In this document: positions 1 to 8,582 of the stretch, piece by piece
Layout of the letters: every line of letters begins with the position of its first letter
Numbering within the stretch: the first letter of the stretch is position 1
Source of the DNA: Ignavibacteriaceae bacterium
Lineage (GTDB): Bacteria > Bacteroidota > Ignavibacteria > Ignavibacteriales > Ignavibacteriaceae
Assembly (NCBI GenBank): GCA_023231105.1
Contig: JALNWB010000059.1
Location: forward strand, 1-20,663
Direction: 5' to 3'
Length of the DNA stretch: 20,663 bases
Translations under genes and position numbers: made by a program
Notes under the pieces: model-generated
Seen by the model: only the letters and a program-made list of their open reading frames with translations
What the model was told of the DNA's origin: nothing
The model's database searches: none

Positions 1-229
1 AATATTTCTCATCTGTAATATTTAATTTGTTCTCATTTCCAAATTATTTATAACGTTTCTATTACTTCGTTTTAATTAATTTAGAAATGTTTTGAAGTAT
101 GATTAAAGATTTTCCGATCATCAATAGAAATTTAGTTAAATTTTGTCTATAAAGATAAAGGCAGCGCCGGAATATTTTTATTGGGCAAAAGAACACAACA
201 AGGTTTCATATATTCCTCTGTTTTATTTA

Positions 230-2266
230 TCACCAGATTTTTACCCGTTTATTTTCCGGTCTGTACATCGGCTGTCTTTCTTTTACTCCAAAGGCTTTAT
301 AAAAATCTGGAAGATCACTGAGTGGACCATTGACGCGCAAAAATTCAGGGGCGTGAACATCGGTCATAATTTGTTGCGCAAGTGATTCCGGTCTTTTGTG
401 TCCCAGCCATGCATAAGCATAACCAAGCCAGAAGCGTTGCTGCGGAGTAAAGCCGCCAATCATTTTTCCTTCTTTGAACTGTTCTGTTTTTTTGAATGCG
501 TCGTAACTTAAAACCAAACCGCCGAGGTCGGCAATATTTTCGCCAAGTGTGGCTTTACCGTTCACGTGCATGCTGTCCAAAACCACATAATTATCGAATT
601 GTTCAATCATCAGTGAAGCTTTTTGCGTGAACTTTTCTTCATCTTCTTTCGTCCACCAATTTGTTAAATTTCCTTTCGAGTCATACTGTCTGCCTTCGTC
701 ATCAAAGCCGTGCGTTAGTTCATGACCGATAGTTGAAGCTCCGGCATACGAATAAACAACTGCGTCATCAAGCAAAGAATCAACCGTTCCCGGAATAATA
801 AAAATTGCTGCGGGTAAAACAATTTCGTTGTTCGAAGGATTGTAATATGCGTTGTAGGTTTGGGGAGTCATGCCCCATTCGGTTCTATCAACGGGTTTGC
901 CGAGTCTGCTGATGTTTCTTTCAAACCAAAAAACATTTGCTTTGATGGAATTTCTCAAATAGGAAGTGCGGTCAATTTTTAAGGCGGAAAAATCTTTCCA
1001 CTTATCTGGGTAACCAACTTTTTTGGTGATGCTGTTCAACTTGATCAAAGCTTTTTCTTTAGTTGATTGACTCATCCAATCAAGATTTTTAATTCTTTCA
1101 CCGTAGGCATTAATAATATCGTCAACAAGTTTTTCGTATCGTTGTTTTGTTTTTGGCGAATAATATTTCTGCACATAAACTTGTCCGAGCAATTCACCCA
1201 TAGCGTCTTCAACGGCATCTTGAATGCGTTTCCAGCGCGGTCTCTGCTTTTTTACACCCGACATTACCGTTCCTCTAAAATTAAATTTCTCATTATCAAA
1301 AGAACTGCTCAGGCGGTCGGCAAAAGTGTTTACCAAATGCCATTTTACATAGGCTTTCCAATCGCTTAAAGAAAATTTATCTAATGCAGAATTTAATTGA
1401 ACGAAGAATTCCGGCTGCCCGACAATAACGCTGTCAATTTTTTCTATTCCTATTTTTGCAAAGAAATTTTTCCAGTTGATATTTGTACTAAGCTTCTGCA
1501 ATTGCGCAATCGTCATCTTATTGTAGTTTGCGTAAGGATCACGTAAGTCTTCCAATTTGCGCGAAGAGTCGGCGAGAAAAGTTTCAATTTTGAAAATGGC
1601 TGTTCCCTCTTCAACTGAAACCGTATTTTTGTCTCCCGATAGACGAAGCATTTTAGAAAGATGTTTTACATATTCTTTGCGGATATTTTCCGTGCGAGCA
1701 TCTTTTCTAAAATAATAATCACGCTGGCGCAAACCCAAACCGCCCTGCCAGAGATAAAGAGACCAAAGATCGCTATTCATGGCATCTTGCTCAACGAAAA
1801 TATTGAACATTGCAGGAACCCCGTACGTTTGTAACAAAGCGACAGCAGCAAGCAGATCGCCCTTTGTTTTTGCGGCTGAAATCATTTTTAATTCTTTTAA
1901 AAGATAAGAAGTACCTTGTTTTTCGATTGTCGCTGAATCCATTCCGGCAAAATAAAAATCACCAACTTTTTGAGCGTTACTTCCTTCCGGTGAAGTAATT
2001 TGTGAAGCTTCTGCCAGAATTGATTTTAATTGATTGTAAATTTCATCTTCCACGAGATGCCCGATTGTCCACGCTTTTTCTGTTTCGGGGATCGGATTAT
2101 TTTTCATCCAGGTTCCGGTGGCGTACTTAAAAAAATCTACTCCGGGATCAACACTCGCATCAATTCCTTTTATTAGAAAATCGTTTTTTGTTTGAGCAAG
2201 TATCGTTGAATTTAAACAGAACAAAAGTGCAAAAGAGAAAAAAAGAATTTTGAATGAAGTTTTCAT
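230..2266 (-). CDS. M13 family (neprilysin/PepO-like) zinc metallopeptidase, secreted
   Basis: A 678-residue zinc endopeptidase expected to cut oligopeptides in the periplasm or outside the cell. A Sec signal peptide covers residues 1-25 (hydrophobic core 7-22, ending at Ala-Gln). The N-terminal M13 domain fills about 30-420 and the catalytic domain about 465-678. Visible family motifs are NAYYNP (472-477, substrate backbone binding), the zinc site HELTH (515-519), the third ligand Glu576 inside GENIAD, and the DVHAP/RVNGPLSD stretch (636-651) typical of the S1' side. The C terminus ends in Val-Lys-Ile-Trp, the usual hydrophobic M13 ending but without the common Cys. Length is normal for the family. 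The ATG at 2266 begins directly at the signal peptide. It is a single gene, divergent from rubrerythrin; I see no clear terminator in the 229 bases after it. Its substrate cannot be told from sequence. Confidence 0.96.
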   Translation of the reverse strand: MKTSFKILFFSFALLFCLNSTILAQTKNDFLIKGIDASVDPGVDFFKYATGTWMKNNPIPETEKAWTIGHLVEDEIYNQLKSILAEASQITSPEGSNAQKVGDFYFAGMDSATIEKQGTSYLLKELKMISAAKTKGDLLAAVALLQTYGVPAMFNIFVEQDAMNSDLWSLYLWQGGLGLRQRDYYFRKDARTENIRKEYVKHLSKMLRLSGDKNTVSVEEGTAIFKIETFLADSSRKLEDLRDPYANYNKMTIAQLQKLSTNINWKNFFAKIGIEKIDSVIVGQPEFFVQLNSALDKFSLSDWKAYVKWHLVNTFADRLSSSFDNEKFNFRGTVMSGVKKQRPRWKRIQDAVEDAMGELLGQVYVQKYYSPKTKQRYEKLVDDIINAYGERIKNLDWMSQSTKEKALIKLNSITKKVGYPDKWKDFSALKIDRTSYLRNSIKANVFWFERNISRLGKPVDRTEWGMTPQTYNAYYNPSNNEIVLPAAIFIIPGTVDSLLDDAVVYSYAGASTIGHELTHGFDDEGRQYDSKGNLTNWWTKEDEEKFTQKASLMIEQFDNYVVLDSMHVNGKATLGENIADLGGLVLSYDAFKKTEQFKEGKMIGGFTPQQRFWLGYAYAWLGHKRPESLAQQIMTDVHAPEFLRVNGPLSDLPDFYKAFGVKERQPMYRPENKRVKIW

Positions 2267-2326
2267 AAGATCGTTTTTCGTAAATGGTTATAAATTTATT
2301 TATTCGTTTTCTAAACATAAAAAAAT

Positions 2327-2364
2327 TTTATCGATATACATTTTTAGTAATGCCGGTCGATAAA
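2327..2364. repeat. Inverted repeat in the M13/rubrerythrin divergent spacer
   Basis: Two perfect 8-base arms, TTTATCGA (2327-2334) and TCGATAAA (2357-2364), face each other across 22 bases in the 202-base spacer between the divergent peptidase and rubrerythrin genes. It could be a regulator site or a weak hairpin in the peptidase leader. Nothing else in the spacer stands out, and I could not place a convincing promoter for either gene. Confidence 0.3.
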
Positions 2365-2468
2365 TATTTCTTCATCATTTCAGATTAAAATTGTCTAATT
2401 TTACGAAGGAAAGATTTATAAATATAGTTCTTTTAATAACTGTGCTTTAACAAACAGAAAGGTTATCT

Positions 2469-2966
2469 ATGAAAACTACAAAGGAAAACCTACAGGAAGC
2501 TTTTACCGGTGAAAGTCAAGCGAACCAAAAGTACCGGGCATTTGCAAAAAAAGCTGAGCGGGATGGATTCCCGAATATTGCGAAATTATTTAAGACCGCG
2601 GCTGAAGCAGAAAGAATTCACGCTGAAGGGCATTTTAGTTCCTTAGAAGGAATCGGTTCTACGGCAGAAAATTTAAAAGCGGCAATTGCCGGAGAGACGT
2701 ACGAATTCACAGAAATGTATCCGCCGATGTTAGCGCAGGCGGAAGCAGAAAATCATAAAGCAAAAAGAATGTTTGGATATGCGGTTAAAGCCGAACAAGT
2801 TCACGCCAAGCTTTATCAGATGGCTCTGGAAGCCGCTGAACTAGGCAAAGATTTGGAAGTAACGGAGATTTACTTGTGCCCGGTTTGCGGTCATATTGAA
2901 TTTGGAAAGCCGACAGAAAATTGCCCAACATGCGGAACGCTTGCTTCAAAATTTGTTAAACTGTAA
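2469..2966 (+). CDS. rbr: Rubrerythrin (non-heme di-iron peroxidase)
   Basis: A 165-residue cytoplasmic rubrerythrin, which reduces hydrogen peroxide with electrons passed through a rubredoxin domain. The ferritin-like four-helix part (about 1-130) carries the expected di-iron ligands: Glu15 in the GESQAN start, Glu48 and His51 in EAERIH, Glu76/Glu79 in GETYEF, and Glu109 and His112 in KAEQVH. The C-terminal rubredoxin-like domain has CPVCG (137-141) and CPTCG (152-156), four cysteines for one iron. The inter-pair spacing is short, as in rubrerythrins rather than free rubredoxins. A good ribosome site, AGAAAGG (2456-2462), sits 6 bases before the ATG. It is monocistronic, between a divergent peptidase and a convergent transporter gene. 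An oxidative-stress role in an anaerobe or microaerophile is inferred from the family. Confidence 0.97.
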   Translation: MKTTKENLQEAFTGESQANQKYRAFAKKAERDGFPNIAKLFKTAAEAERIHAEGHFSSLEGIGSTAENLKAAIAGETYEFTEMYPPMLAQAEAENHKAKRMFGYAVKAEQVHAKLYQMALEAAELGKDLEVTEIYLCPVCGHIEFGKPTENCPTCGTLASKFVKL

Positions 2967-3085
2967 TATCAGTTAAATGGATTAAGGAAAATTTGTAGAG
3001 TAGAAAAACATCAACGCATGGATAAATGAAAATGAATGGATGAATGATTTTCATTCAATCATGCAACAATTCAGCCATTCATCTT

Positions 3086-3134
3086 AAGTATAATTTGGTA
3101 CTGGTTTACCAAGCCATACTTCAGTTTTTCTTTC
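3086..3134 (+). terminator. Probable rho-independent terminator after rubrerythrin
   Basis: AAGTAT (3086-3091) pairs with ATACTT (3116-3121), and inside it TTGGTA (3095-3100) pairs with TACCAA (3107-3112) around a 6-base loop; 3-base internal bulges lie between the two stems. A T-rich run (3125-3133) follows on the plus strand. It is about 120 bases past the rubrerythrin stop and directly before the convergent ATPase gene end. The stem is AT-rich, so strength is uncertain. Confidence 0.5.
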
Positions 3135-3136
3135 GC

Positions 3137-3817
3137 TCACTCAGAAACTAGTTTACCTTCTTTAATTCGAATAATTCTTGGAGTTAATTTGTTCAATACA
3201 TTTTCTTGATGAGAAATGCAGATGAGCGTAATTCTCTTTTTCGCATTAATCTTTTTGAGCAGCAGCAATAAATTTAACTGCGACTCAACATCTTGAGCCG
3301 AAAACGGTTCGTCCAAGATTAATATTTCCGGCTCAACCGCCAGAAGCCTTGCCAATGCAACACGCTGCCTTTGTCCGCCGCTCAATTGCATGCAATATTT
3401 CTCGAGCAGATTCTCGTGAATATTTACATCCGACAGTAAGCCGCTCAAACGCTCTTTAGTAGGAAGTGATTTTCCATTTTTCAGTTGTAAAACTTCAATA
3501 AGAATATCCTTTACTTTTCTAAACGGATTTGCAATCTCTTCGGAATTCTGAAACAAAAGTTGAATACGGTTTGCAGCACGATTTTCTGATTTTAGAAAAT
3601 TTTTAATTATCTCACCATTAGTTGGTTCAAAAATCCCAATCATCAATTTAGCAAGAGTGGTTTTCCCACCACCCGATGGACCTGCAATGCCAAGTATTTC
3701 ACCACTCGCCACTTCGAAGGAAATATTTTCCAATATTTTTTTTTCATTTCTCTTTCCTATTAAAGAATTTTCCCAAACGGAATAAGAAATGTTTTTAACG
3801 GCTAATAATGGTTTCAT
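3137..3817 (-). CDS. Peptide/nickel-type ABC transporter ATPase (DppF/NikE-like)
   Basis: A 226-residue ABC ATPase, the second of a pair that should power the importer encoded divergently at 4645-8582. Walker A is GPSGGGKT (46-53), Q-loop Gln90, signature LSGGQRQR (145-152), Walker B ILILDE (165-170) and the switch His203 in ISHQE. All catalytic elements are intact. It is shorter than DppF/OppF (about 320-330) because it stops soon after the nucleotide-binding domain, with no C-terminal oligopeptide-transporter extension, so it resembles NikE in size. Its start at 3817 overlaps the end of the preceding ATPase by 23 bases, so the two are a coupled operon. Substrate class is inferred from the permease and binding-protein families; a metal complex instead of peptides is possible. 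Confidence 0.9.
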   Translation of the reverse strand: MKPLLAVKNISYSVWENSLIGKRNEKKILENISFEVASGEILGIAGPSGGGKTTLAKLMIGIFEPTNGEIIKNFLKSENRAANRIQLLFQNSEEIANPFRKVKDILIEVLQLKNGKSLPTKERLSGLLSDVNIHENLLEKYCMQLSGGQRQRVALARLLAVEPEILILDEPFSAQDVESQLNLLLLLKKINAKKRITLICISHQENVLNKLTPRIIRIKEGKLVSE

Positions 3818-4565
3818 CGTTTAACCGCATATATGCTTGGAGAAAATTTTTAATTGATTCTGAATCTTCGTTGAAAAAATTATTGTATGAAACAAATTCT
3901 GAAAGTTTCCCGCTCTCTAAATAGGCAATATAATTGGTCATGTTTTCGGCGAAGGATAAATCTTGCGTAATGATCAATGCAATGGAGTCGTTTTGAATTA
4001 CAAATTTTTTCAGACGTTCTTTTACCAAATAAATGGTTTCGTTATCAATTCCTGAAGTTGGTTCATCAAGCAGAAGAAGTTTTGGTTTCTTCAGCAAGGC
4101 AAGAACAACAGCGATTCTTTGCGCCATTCCTCCGCTTACTTCATACGGATGCAGTTTAAATATTTTTTTCGGTTCAGGAAGATTAAAAAATTCAAATTCT
4201 CTTTTACTTTCATTTTCATCAAAAGAAAAGAGTTTAAAATAATAGCCGATTTTTTTTAGCGGATCAAAAGAGTTTACCGGGTCTTGAAACACATATTGGA
4301 TTTTTGCTTTGCGGAATTCCATCAATTGCTTTTGTGTGAGCGATAACAAATCTATGCTTTCAAATTCAACTGAACCTTCAATTGAAAAGACAGTTTCATC
4401 CAAAAGTTTTGTAATAGATTTTAGAAGAGTTGACTTTCCTTCACCATTTTTACCAAGGATCGTATAAATGTTTTGTCCAACCATCGTAAAGGCGGAATCA
4501 CGTAAAAGAATTCGCTTGCCGGCGTCTCCAAACAGCACGATCGACTTAATATTTATTTGTATCAT
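3795..4565 (-). CDS. Peptide/nickel-type ABC transporter ATPase (DppD/NikD-like) with Gln in place of the switch His
   Basis: A 256-residue ABC ATPase and first gene of a two-ATPase operon. Walker A is GKNGEGKS (38-45), Q-loop Gln94 (VFQDP), signature VSGGMAQR (143-150), Walker B LLLLDE (163-168). The switch-loop position that is His in nearly all working ABC ATPases (usually ITHDL) reads ITQDL here, Gln201. Its partner keeps the His, so the heterodimer may have one degenerate ATP site, as in asymmetric ABC proteins; that is inference. Length matches NikD more than DppD. The ATG at 4565 is preceded by an AT-rich leader with no evident Shine-Dalgarno. It is divergent, 79 bases from the binding-protein gene, which suggests a shared control region. 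Confidence 0.89.
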   Translation of the reverse strand: MIQINIKSIVLFGDAGKRILLRDSAFTMVGQNIYTILGKNGEGKSTLLKSITKLLDETVFSIEGSVEFESIDLLSLTQKQLMEFRKAKIQYVFQDPVNSFDPLKKIGYYFKLFSFDENESKREFEFFNLPEPKKIFKLHPYEVSGGMAQRIAVVLALLKKPKLLLLDEPTSGIDNETIYLVKERLKKFVIQNDSIALIITQDLSFAENMTNYIAYLESGKLSEFVSYNNFFNEDSESIKNFLQAYMRLNDETIISR

Positions 4566-4570
4566 TAATT

Positions 4571-4593
4571 GATTAATATTTTGTTTATTAATC
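4571..4593. repeat. 8-bp inverted repeat in the divergent importer promoter region
   Basis: GATTAATA (4571-4578) and TATTAATC (4586-4593) are perfect inverted arms across a 7-base spacer, in the 79-base region between the divergent ATPase and binding-protein operons. A dyad at this spot is a fair candidate for an operator that controls both halves of the transporter. The region is very AT-rich, so chance is a real alternative. Confidence 0.35.
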
Positions 4594-4644
4594 TACAAAA
4601 TAATAATTTGGTAAAAATAGTTTCAGCAAATTTGCGAGGAAAAA

Positions 4645-6300
4645 ATGTTTATTGTTTGGAAAAATATTTACATATTTTTTTTACTTCTGGTTACAATTTT
4701 CGTCGGCTGCAAAAAAATATCAACCGATAACAATACTCAAGTTGTTATTGCAATTCCTTCCGATATAGAGCGGATCAATCCACTTTTTTCCTATAGCGTG
4801 AATGAAGGAAACATAAGCGAACTATTATTTTTATCACTGGTTAAACATTCGTGGGATGATAAGACCGGTGACATAAAAACCGAACCGATGCTTGCGAATT
4901 CATGGGAATGGAACAGCGATTCAAGCGCCATAACTCTTGAGCTACGCAATGATGTGCATTGGTCTGACGGTGTACTAGTTACTATTGATGATGTTATCTT
5001 CTCGTTTGACGTTTACTCCGATCCGGTGGTTGAAAGTTACTTGTACGGTTCATTTAAATGTTTTTATACTAATAATGATAACCATATCATTGCGGAAAGA
5101 ACGTTCGAAAAAATTTCTGAAACGAAATTAAAAATTAATTTCGCGCCGGGTTCAACTCCATCTTTATTTACTCTTGATTTTCCAATAGTTCCGAAGCATG
5201 TCTTTGATAAAATGCCGCGCAAAGAAATTGCAACCGCAAAAGAAAATTTTTCACCGGTAACAAGCGGACCATTCACTCTTGAAAAATGGGAAAAGAATCA
5301 AGCGATTATTATAAAGGAAAATCCAAAATCATTTTTGCACAAAGATGGAAATGTTAAACGGATCATTTTTAAAGTGATTCCGGATTATAATGCCCGGTTA
5401 ACTCAATTAAAAAATGGTGAAGTTGATTTGGCAGAATATTTAAAACCTGAAGATGTAAACGGACTAAAAAATACCGGTTCTTTAGTTGTAACTTCTCTTA
5501 AAGGAAGAGAATACGACTACCTTGGTTGGAACAACCTTGATCCGGTTCAATTTAAAAAGAACCATAAAATTGTTCCAAATAAATTATTTGGTTCCGCAAA
5601 AGTGCGGCAGGCGCTTTCCATGGCAATAAACAGAAATGAGATTCTTAGCGAGTATTTACAAGGTTATGGAGAGCTTGCCAACAGTCCTATTTCTCCAATA
5701 TTTAAAAATGCAATTGATGAAAAACTTCAACCGTATGTATTCGATTTGGCAAAAGTAAAAACTCTTCTTGCCGAAGAGGGTTGGATTGATAAAGATCAAA
5801 ACGGTATTCTCGAAAAAAACGGAGTTGAATTTAACTTTACTTTGACCATTTCATCAAATAATCCGCGAAGAATTTTTGCTGCAACGGTTTTTAAAAACAC
5901 GTTCAAACAACTCGGCATTGAGATGAATATTGAACAGCTTGAATTGGGAATGCTGATTGACCGGATAAATAATAAAAGTGTTGACGCATGGATGGCAAGC
6001 TGGATTATTCCCATTCCGCTGGATTTAAAATTTTCATGGTATTCAAATCTTGCAACAACTCCGATGAACTTTCCCTCATATCAAAACAAAGAGTTGGATG
6101 CGCTGTTGGATAAACTTGAAACAAAAATTTCATGGCAGCAAAAAAATGAAATCTATAAAAAGATAGAAGCTATTCTCTATCGCGATCAACCGGTAACTTT
6201 TCTTTATTGGATCGATAATATTGTTGCGTATAACAAAAAAATAAAAAACATTGAAGTCACTCCTCTCGGCACTGTTCATCATTGCTGGCTATGGCAGTAA
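4645..6300 (+). CDS. Peptide/nickel ABC transporter substrate-binding lipoprotein (SBP_bac_5 family)
   Basis: A 551-residue extracytoplasmic solute-binding protein of the DppA/OppA/NikA family (SBP_bac_5). A lipoprotein signal (hydrophobic residues 8-20, then FVGC with Cys22) predicts membrane anchoring in the periplasm. Typical family stretches are RINPLFSY near the start, LANSWEWNSD, LRNDVHWSDG, VRQALSMAINR and a C-terminal half that ends with the family-like LYWIDN region. Length is normal. GAGGA (4636-4640) is the ribosome site, 4 bases before the ATG. It is the first gene of the operon 4645-13551 and is followed after 12 bases by the first permease. Ligand is unknown: oligopeptides are most usual for the family, nickel or other chelates possible. 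Its linkage to a kinase makes a sensory role plausible (inference). Confidence 0.94.
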   Translation: MFIVWKNIYIFFLLLVTIFVGCKKISTDNNTQVVIAIPSDIERINPLFSYSVNEGNISELLFLSLVKHSWDDKTGDIKTEPMLANSWEWNSDSSAITLELRNDVHWSDGVLVTIDDVIFSFDVYSDPVVESYLYGSFKCFYTNNDNHIIAERTFEKISETKLKINFAPGSTPSLFTLDFPIVPKHVFDKMPRKEIATAKENFSPVTSGPFTLEKWEKNQAIIIKENPKSFLHKDGNVKRIIFKVIPDYNARLTQLKNGEVDLAEYLKPEDVNGLKNTGSLVVTSLKGREYDYLGWNNLDPVQFKKNHKIVPNKLFGSAKVRQALSMAINRNEILSEYLQGYGELANSPISPIFKNAIDEKLQPYVFDLAKVKTLLAEEGWIDKDQNGILEKNGVEFNFTLTISSNNPRRIFAATVFKNTFKQLGIEMNIEQLELGMLIDRINNKSVDAWMASWIIPIPLDLKFSWYSNLATTPMNFPSYQNKELDALLDKLETKISWQQKNEIYKKIEAILYRDQPVTFLYWIDNIVAYNKKIKNIEVTPLGTVHHCWLWQ

Positions 6301-6312
6301 ACGAATGATTCC

Positions 6313-7302
6313 ATGAAGTCTTCCGCACTGTTTTTATCTCTTATAAAAAGATTAACAACTTCTGTTTTTGTTTTGTTTTTGACGGTCAGTTTTCTTTTTG
6401 TTTTGGTAAGGATTGCTCCCGGCGATCCAAGTCAAAAATTTCTTTCACCCAATTTAAGTCCTCAATTAGTTGAAAGAGTAAAAAGTTCATTTCAGTTGGA
6501 TAAACAAATTCACGAACAGTATATAAGTTTTTTGAAAAACGCACTCACCGGTGATTTCGGAGTTTCCTATTCTTTTCATCGCCCGGTGAATGAAGTGATT
6601 GCAGAAGTTCTTCCATTCACAATTCTCTTTTCGCTGTCGGCATTCATTCTACAATTGATTGGCGGATTGCTGTTTGCTGTTTTGGCTTTTCGTTATCACC
6701 AAAAATTTTGGGATAAATTTCTTTCTCGCGGAAGTTTGTTTTTATATGCGGTTCCGTCGTTTGTGAGCGGATTATTTTTCGTTTATCTCTTTTCCGTTCA
6801 GTTACAAATATTTCCTTCGTCGGGAATTAAAACTGTCGGAACGTTGGAGAATAATTATTTTTTCCTTTTGCTTGATTATGCACATCATCTTTTCCTCCCG
6901 GTACTTGTTTTATCACTAACAGGTTTGCCGGTATATTTTAAATATTTCAGAGAAAATTTTGAAGAGAATCAGAATAAACTTTTTACACTTTATCTTCGCG
7001 CAAACGGAATTTCTGAAAGGAAAATTCTTTTCAGTCATCTTATTCCAAACTCGCTGAATTCTATTATTGCTTACGCCGGCGTTGATTTGGGAATTTTATT
7101 CAGCGGTGCATTAATTACCGAAGTGATTTTTAGTCTGCCGGGAATGGGCCGTTTGGCTGTTGGGGCAATCTTACAACGCGACTATCCGTTGATTATCGGC
7201 TGTACGTTAACGGCAGGAGTATTAATAATTCTTACGAGTTTACTTGCAGATTTAATTCGTTTAAAAATAGATAAGCGATTGATCAAAGGACTTTTAAATT
7301 GA
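6313..7302 (+). CDS. ABC transporter permease, DppB/OppB type
   Basis: A 329-residue inner-membrane permease of the binding-protein-dependent transport family. The first membrane helix lies at about 15-35 and is followed by the family-typical RIAPGDP motif. A periplasmic section follows (containing GDFGVSYSF), then at least five more helices. The cytoplasmic EAA loop that docks the ATPases is near residues 225-250, in YLRANGISERKILFSHLIPN, followed by the SLPGMGRL motif late in the protein. It should form a heterodimer with the next gene product. The start ATG at 6313 lies 12 bases after the binding-protein stop. Its TGA overlaps the next start (TTGA), so translation is coupled. Confidence 0.93.
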   Translation: MKSSALFLSLIKRLTTSVFVLFLTVSFLFVLVRIAPGDPSQKFLSPNLSPQLVERVKSSFQLDKQIHEQYISFLKNALTGDFGVSYSFHRPVNEVIAEVLPFTILFSLSAFILQLIGGLLFAVLAFRYHQKFWDKFLSRGSLFLYAVPSFVSGLFFVYLFSVQLQIFPSSGIKTVGTLENNYFFLLLDYAHHLFLPVLVLSLTGLPVYFKYFRENFEENQNKLFTLYLRANGISERKILFSHLIPNSLNSIIAYAGVDLGILFSGALITEVIFSLPGMGRLAVGAILQRDYPLIIGCTLTAGVLIILTSLLADLIRLKIDKRLIKGLLN

Positions 7303-8582
7303 AAAGAATCCGTTTTTCTGTATTTCATTTTTTCTTTTTTTTGTTGCTAATAACGATTGGTTTGCGCTTGCCGTTGTTAGGTGAAACCGCAATACTGCTC
7401 ATTTCTTATATAGCTTTGCTTATAACCGATTTCCGAACCGCACTTGATCAATTCTCATTAAGTATGGCAGATTATTTTTGTTCTTTTTTATTGATCATCG
7501 CAATCCCGTTGTTTCTTTTTCTGAAAAGAAACAACTTGTTCTTGCCAAAAAACTTTTCTTTTTCTCATTATACTCTGTCGGTTCTCCTTTACACATTTCT
7601 TTTTGCTCCGGTAATAACAAATGATAATTATGAATTTCAAAAAGACATTTCAGTTACAAGACTTCTTCCTCCGTTTAGTTCAATTCATGTTTTACATTTG
7701 AAGAGTAACACAGAAAAGTCCGGGCGCTTAAATGATTTTCTCTCGCTCAAAAACAACGTTGTAAAAAACTCGTTTGATGAAAAAATTATTTTCTTTGATA
7801 GTTTACAAATCACTCAAAGCGGTGTTTTCTATTTTCAAAATGAAAGAGGAAACGGTTTGCCTCTTTCTTCTATTGAAATGGTGGATGGAAAACCCTATAT
7901 CTCAATTAAATTTTTTCTTCTAGGAAGCGATGAATTTGGGAGAGATATTTTCACCAGAATAATTTATGGAACAAGAATTTCACTTTTGATAGGATTCTGC
8001 GCAGTCATTCTCTCCTTAATTATCGGTGTTGTACTCGGATTTTTAGCGGGTTTTTCCGGCGGAGTAACGGATATTTTACTCAGCCGGTTGACAGACATGT
8101 TTTTATCGTTTCCTATAATATTTTTCATCATTCTTATTCTTGCATTTTTTGGTAATTCGTTTATCTCTGTAATTGTGGTACTCGGATTCTCCGGCTGGAT
8201 GAGTCTGTTCCGCATTGTTAAAGGAGAGATTCTTTCGTTGAAAACCAAAGATTATTTTATCACTGCACGGCAACTTGGACTATCCGGTACGAAACTTTTA
8301 TTGAAAGAAGCTTTGCCAATTATTGCAATTCCGGTTATTGTAAATACGGTTTTTCAATTTGGAAATGTTGTTCTTTCAGAATCAGCGTTAAGTTTTTTAG
8401 GACTGGGAATCGGAAACGAATTCCCTTCTTGGGGTGGTATGATAAACTCCGGGCAAGAATATCTTTCGCAGGCTTGGTGGATGATTTTGTTTCCGGGCGC
8501 AGCAATCATTTTAACGCTTGTTACGGTAAATGATTTCGGCAGAAAATTGGCGCAGTATTTTAATCCCCGGTTGCATGAATGA
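7299..8582 (+). CDS. ABC transporter permease, DppC/OppC type, with enlarged N-terminal region
   Basis: A 427-residue partner permease, about 120-130 residues longer than ordinary DppC (about 300). The conserved part starts with LGSDEFGRD (208-216), the usual LGTDxxGRD, then five membrane helices. The EAA-loop region is near ITARQLGLSGTKLLLKEALP, and a GLGIGNEFPSWGGM motif follows near residue 390. Before it are about four hydrophobic helices (8-26, 30-46, 60-76, 92-108) where DppC has one. After RLLPP (121-125), a stretch that normally runs directly into LGTD, about 80 extra residues are inserted, probably periplasmic. The start is TTG at 7299, supported by AAAGGA (7285-7290) and by the absence of any Met before residue 56. 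The start overlaps the upstream stop and the stop overlaps the kinase start (ATGA). Confidence 0.9.
   Translation: MKRIRFSVFHFFFFLLLITIGLRLPLLGETAILLISYIALLITDFRTALDQFSLSMADYFCSFLLIIAIPLFLFLKRNNLFLPKNFSFSHYTLSVLLYTFLFAPVITNDNYEFQKDISVTRLLPPFSSIHVLHLKSNTEKSGRLNDFLSLKNNVVKNSFDEKIIFFDSLQITQSGVFYFQNERGNGLPLSSIEMVDGKPYISIKFFLLGSDEFGRDIFTRIIYGTRISLLIGFCAVILSLIIGVVLGFLAGFSGGVTDILLSRLTDMFLSFPIIFFIILILAFFGNSFISVIVVLGFSGWMSLFRIVKGEILSLKTKDYFITARQLGLSGTKLLLKEALPIIAIPVIVNTVFQFGNVVLSESALSFLGLGIGNEFPSWGGMINSGQEYLSQAWWMILFPGAAIILTLVTVNDFGRKLAQYFNPRLHE

Noticed and set aside
143..385. Plus-strand open frame of 80 codons at the left edge
   Set aside because: Most of it lies antisense over the C-terminal end of the M13 peptidase, and it has no domain, ribosome site or sensible composition. 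Bases 1-229 otherwise show nothing I can call.
3043..3059. Palindrome TGAATGATTTTCATTCA after rubrerythrin
   Set aside because: A 7-bp AT-rich stem without a following T run, inside a stretch of ATGAATGG-like simple repeats; a better terminator lies just downstream at 3086-3134.
4607..4627. Possible sigma-54 promoter before the binding-protein gene (TTGGTAAAAATAGTTTC)
   Set aside because: The -24 element lacks CAC and the position 12 bases after the first G is T, not G, so the essential spacing fails.
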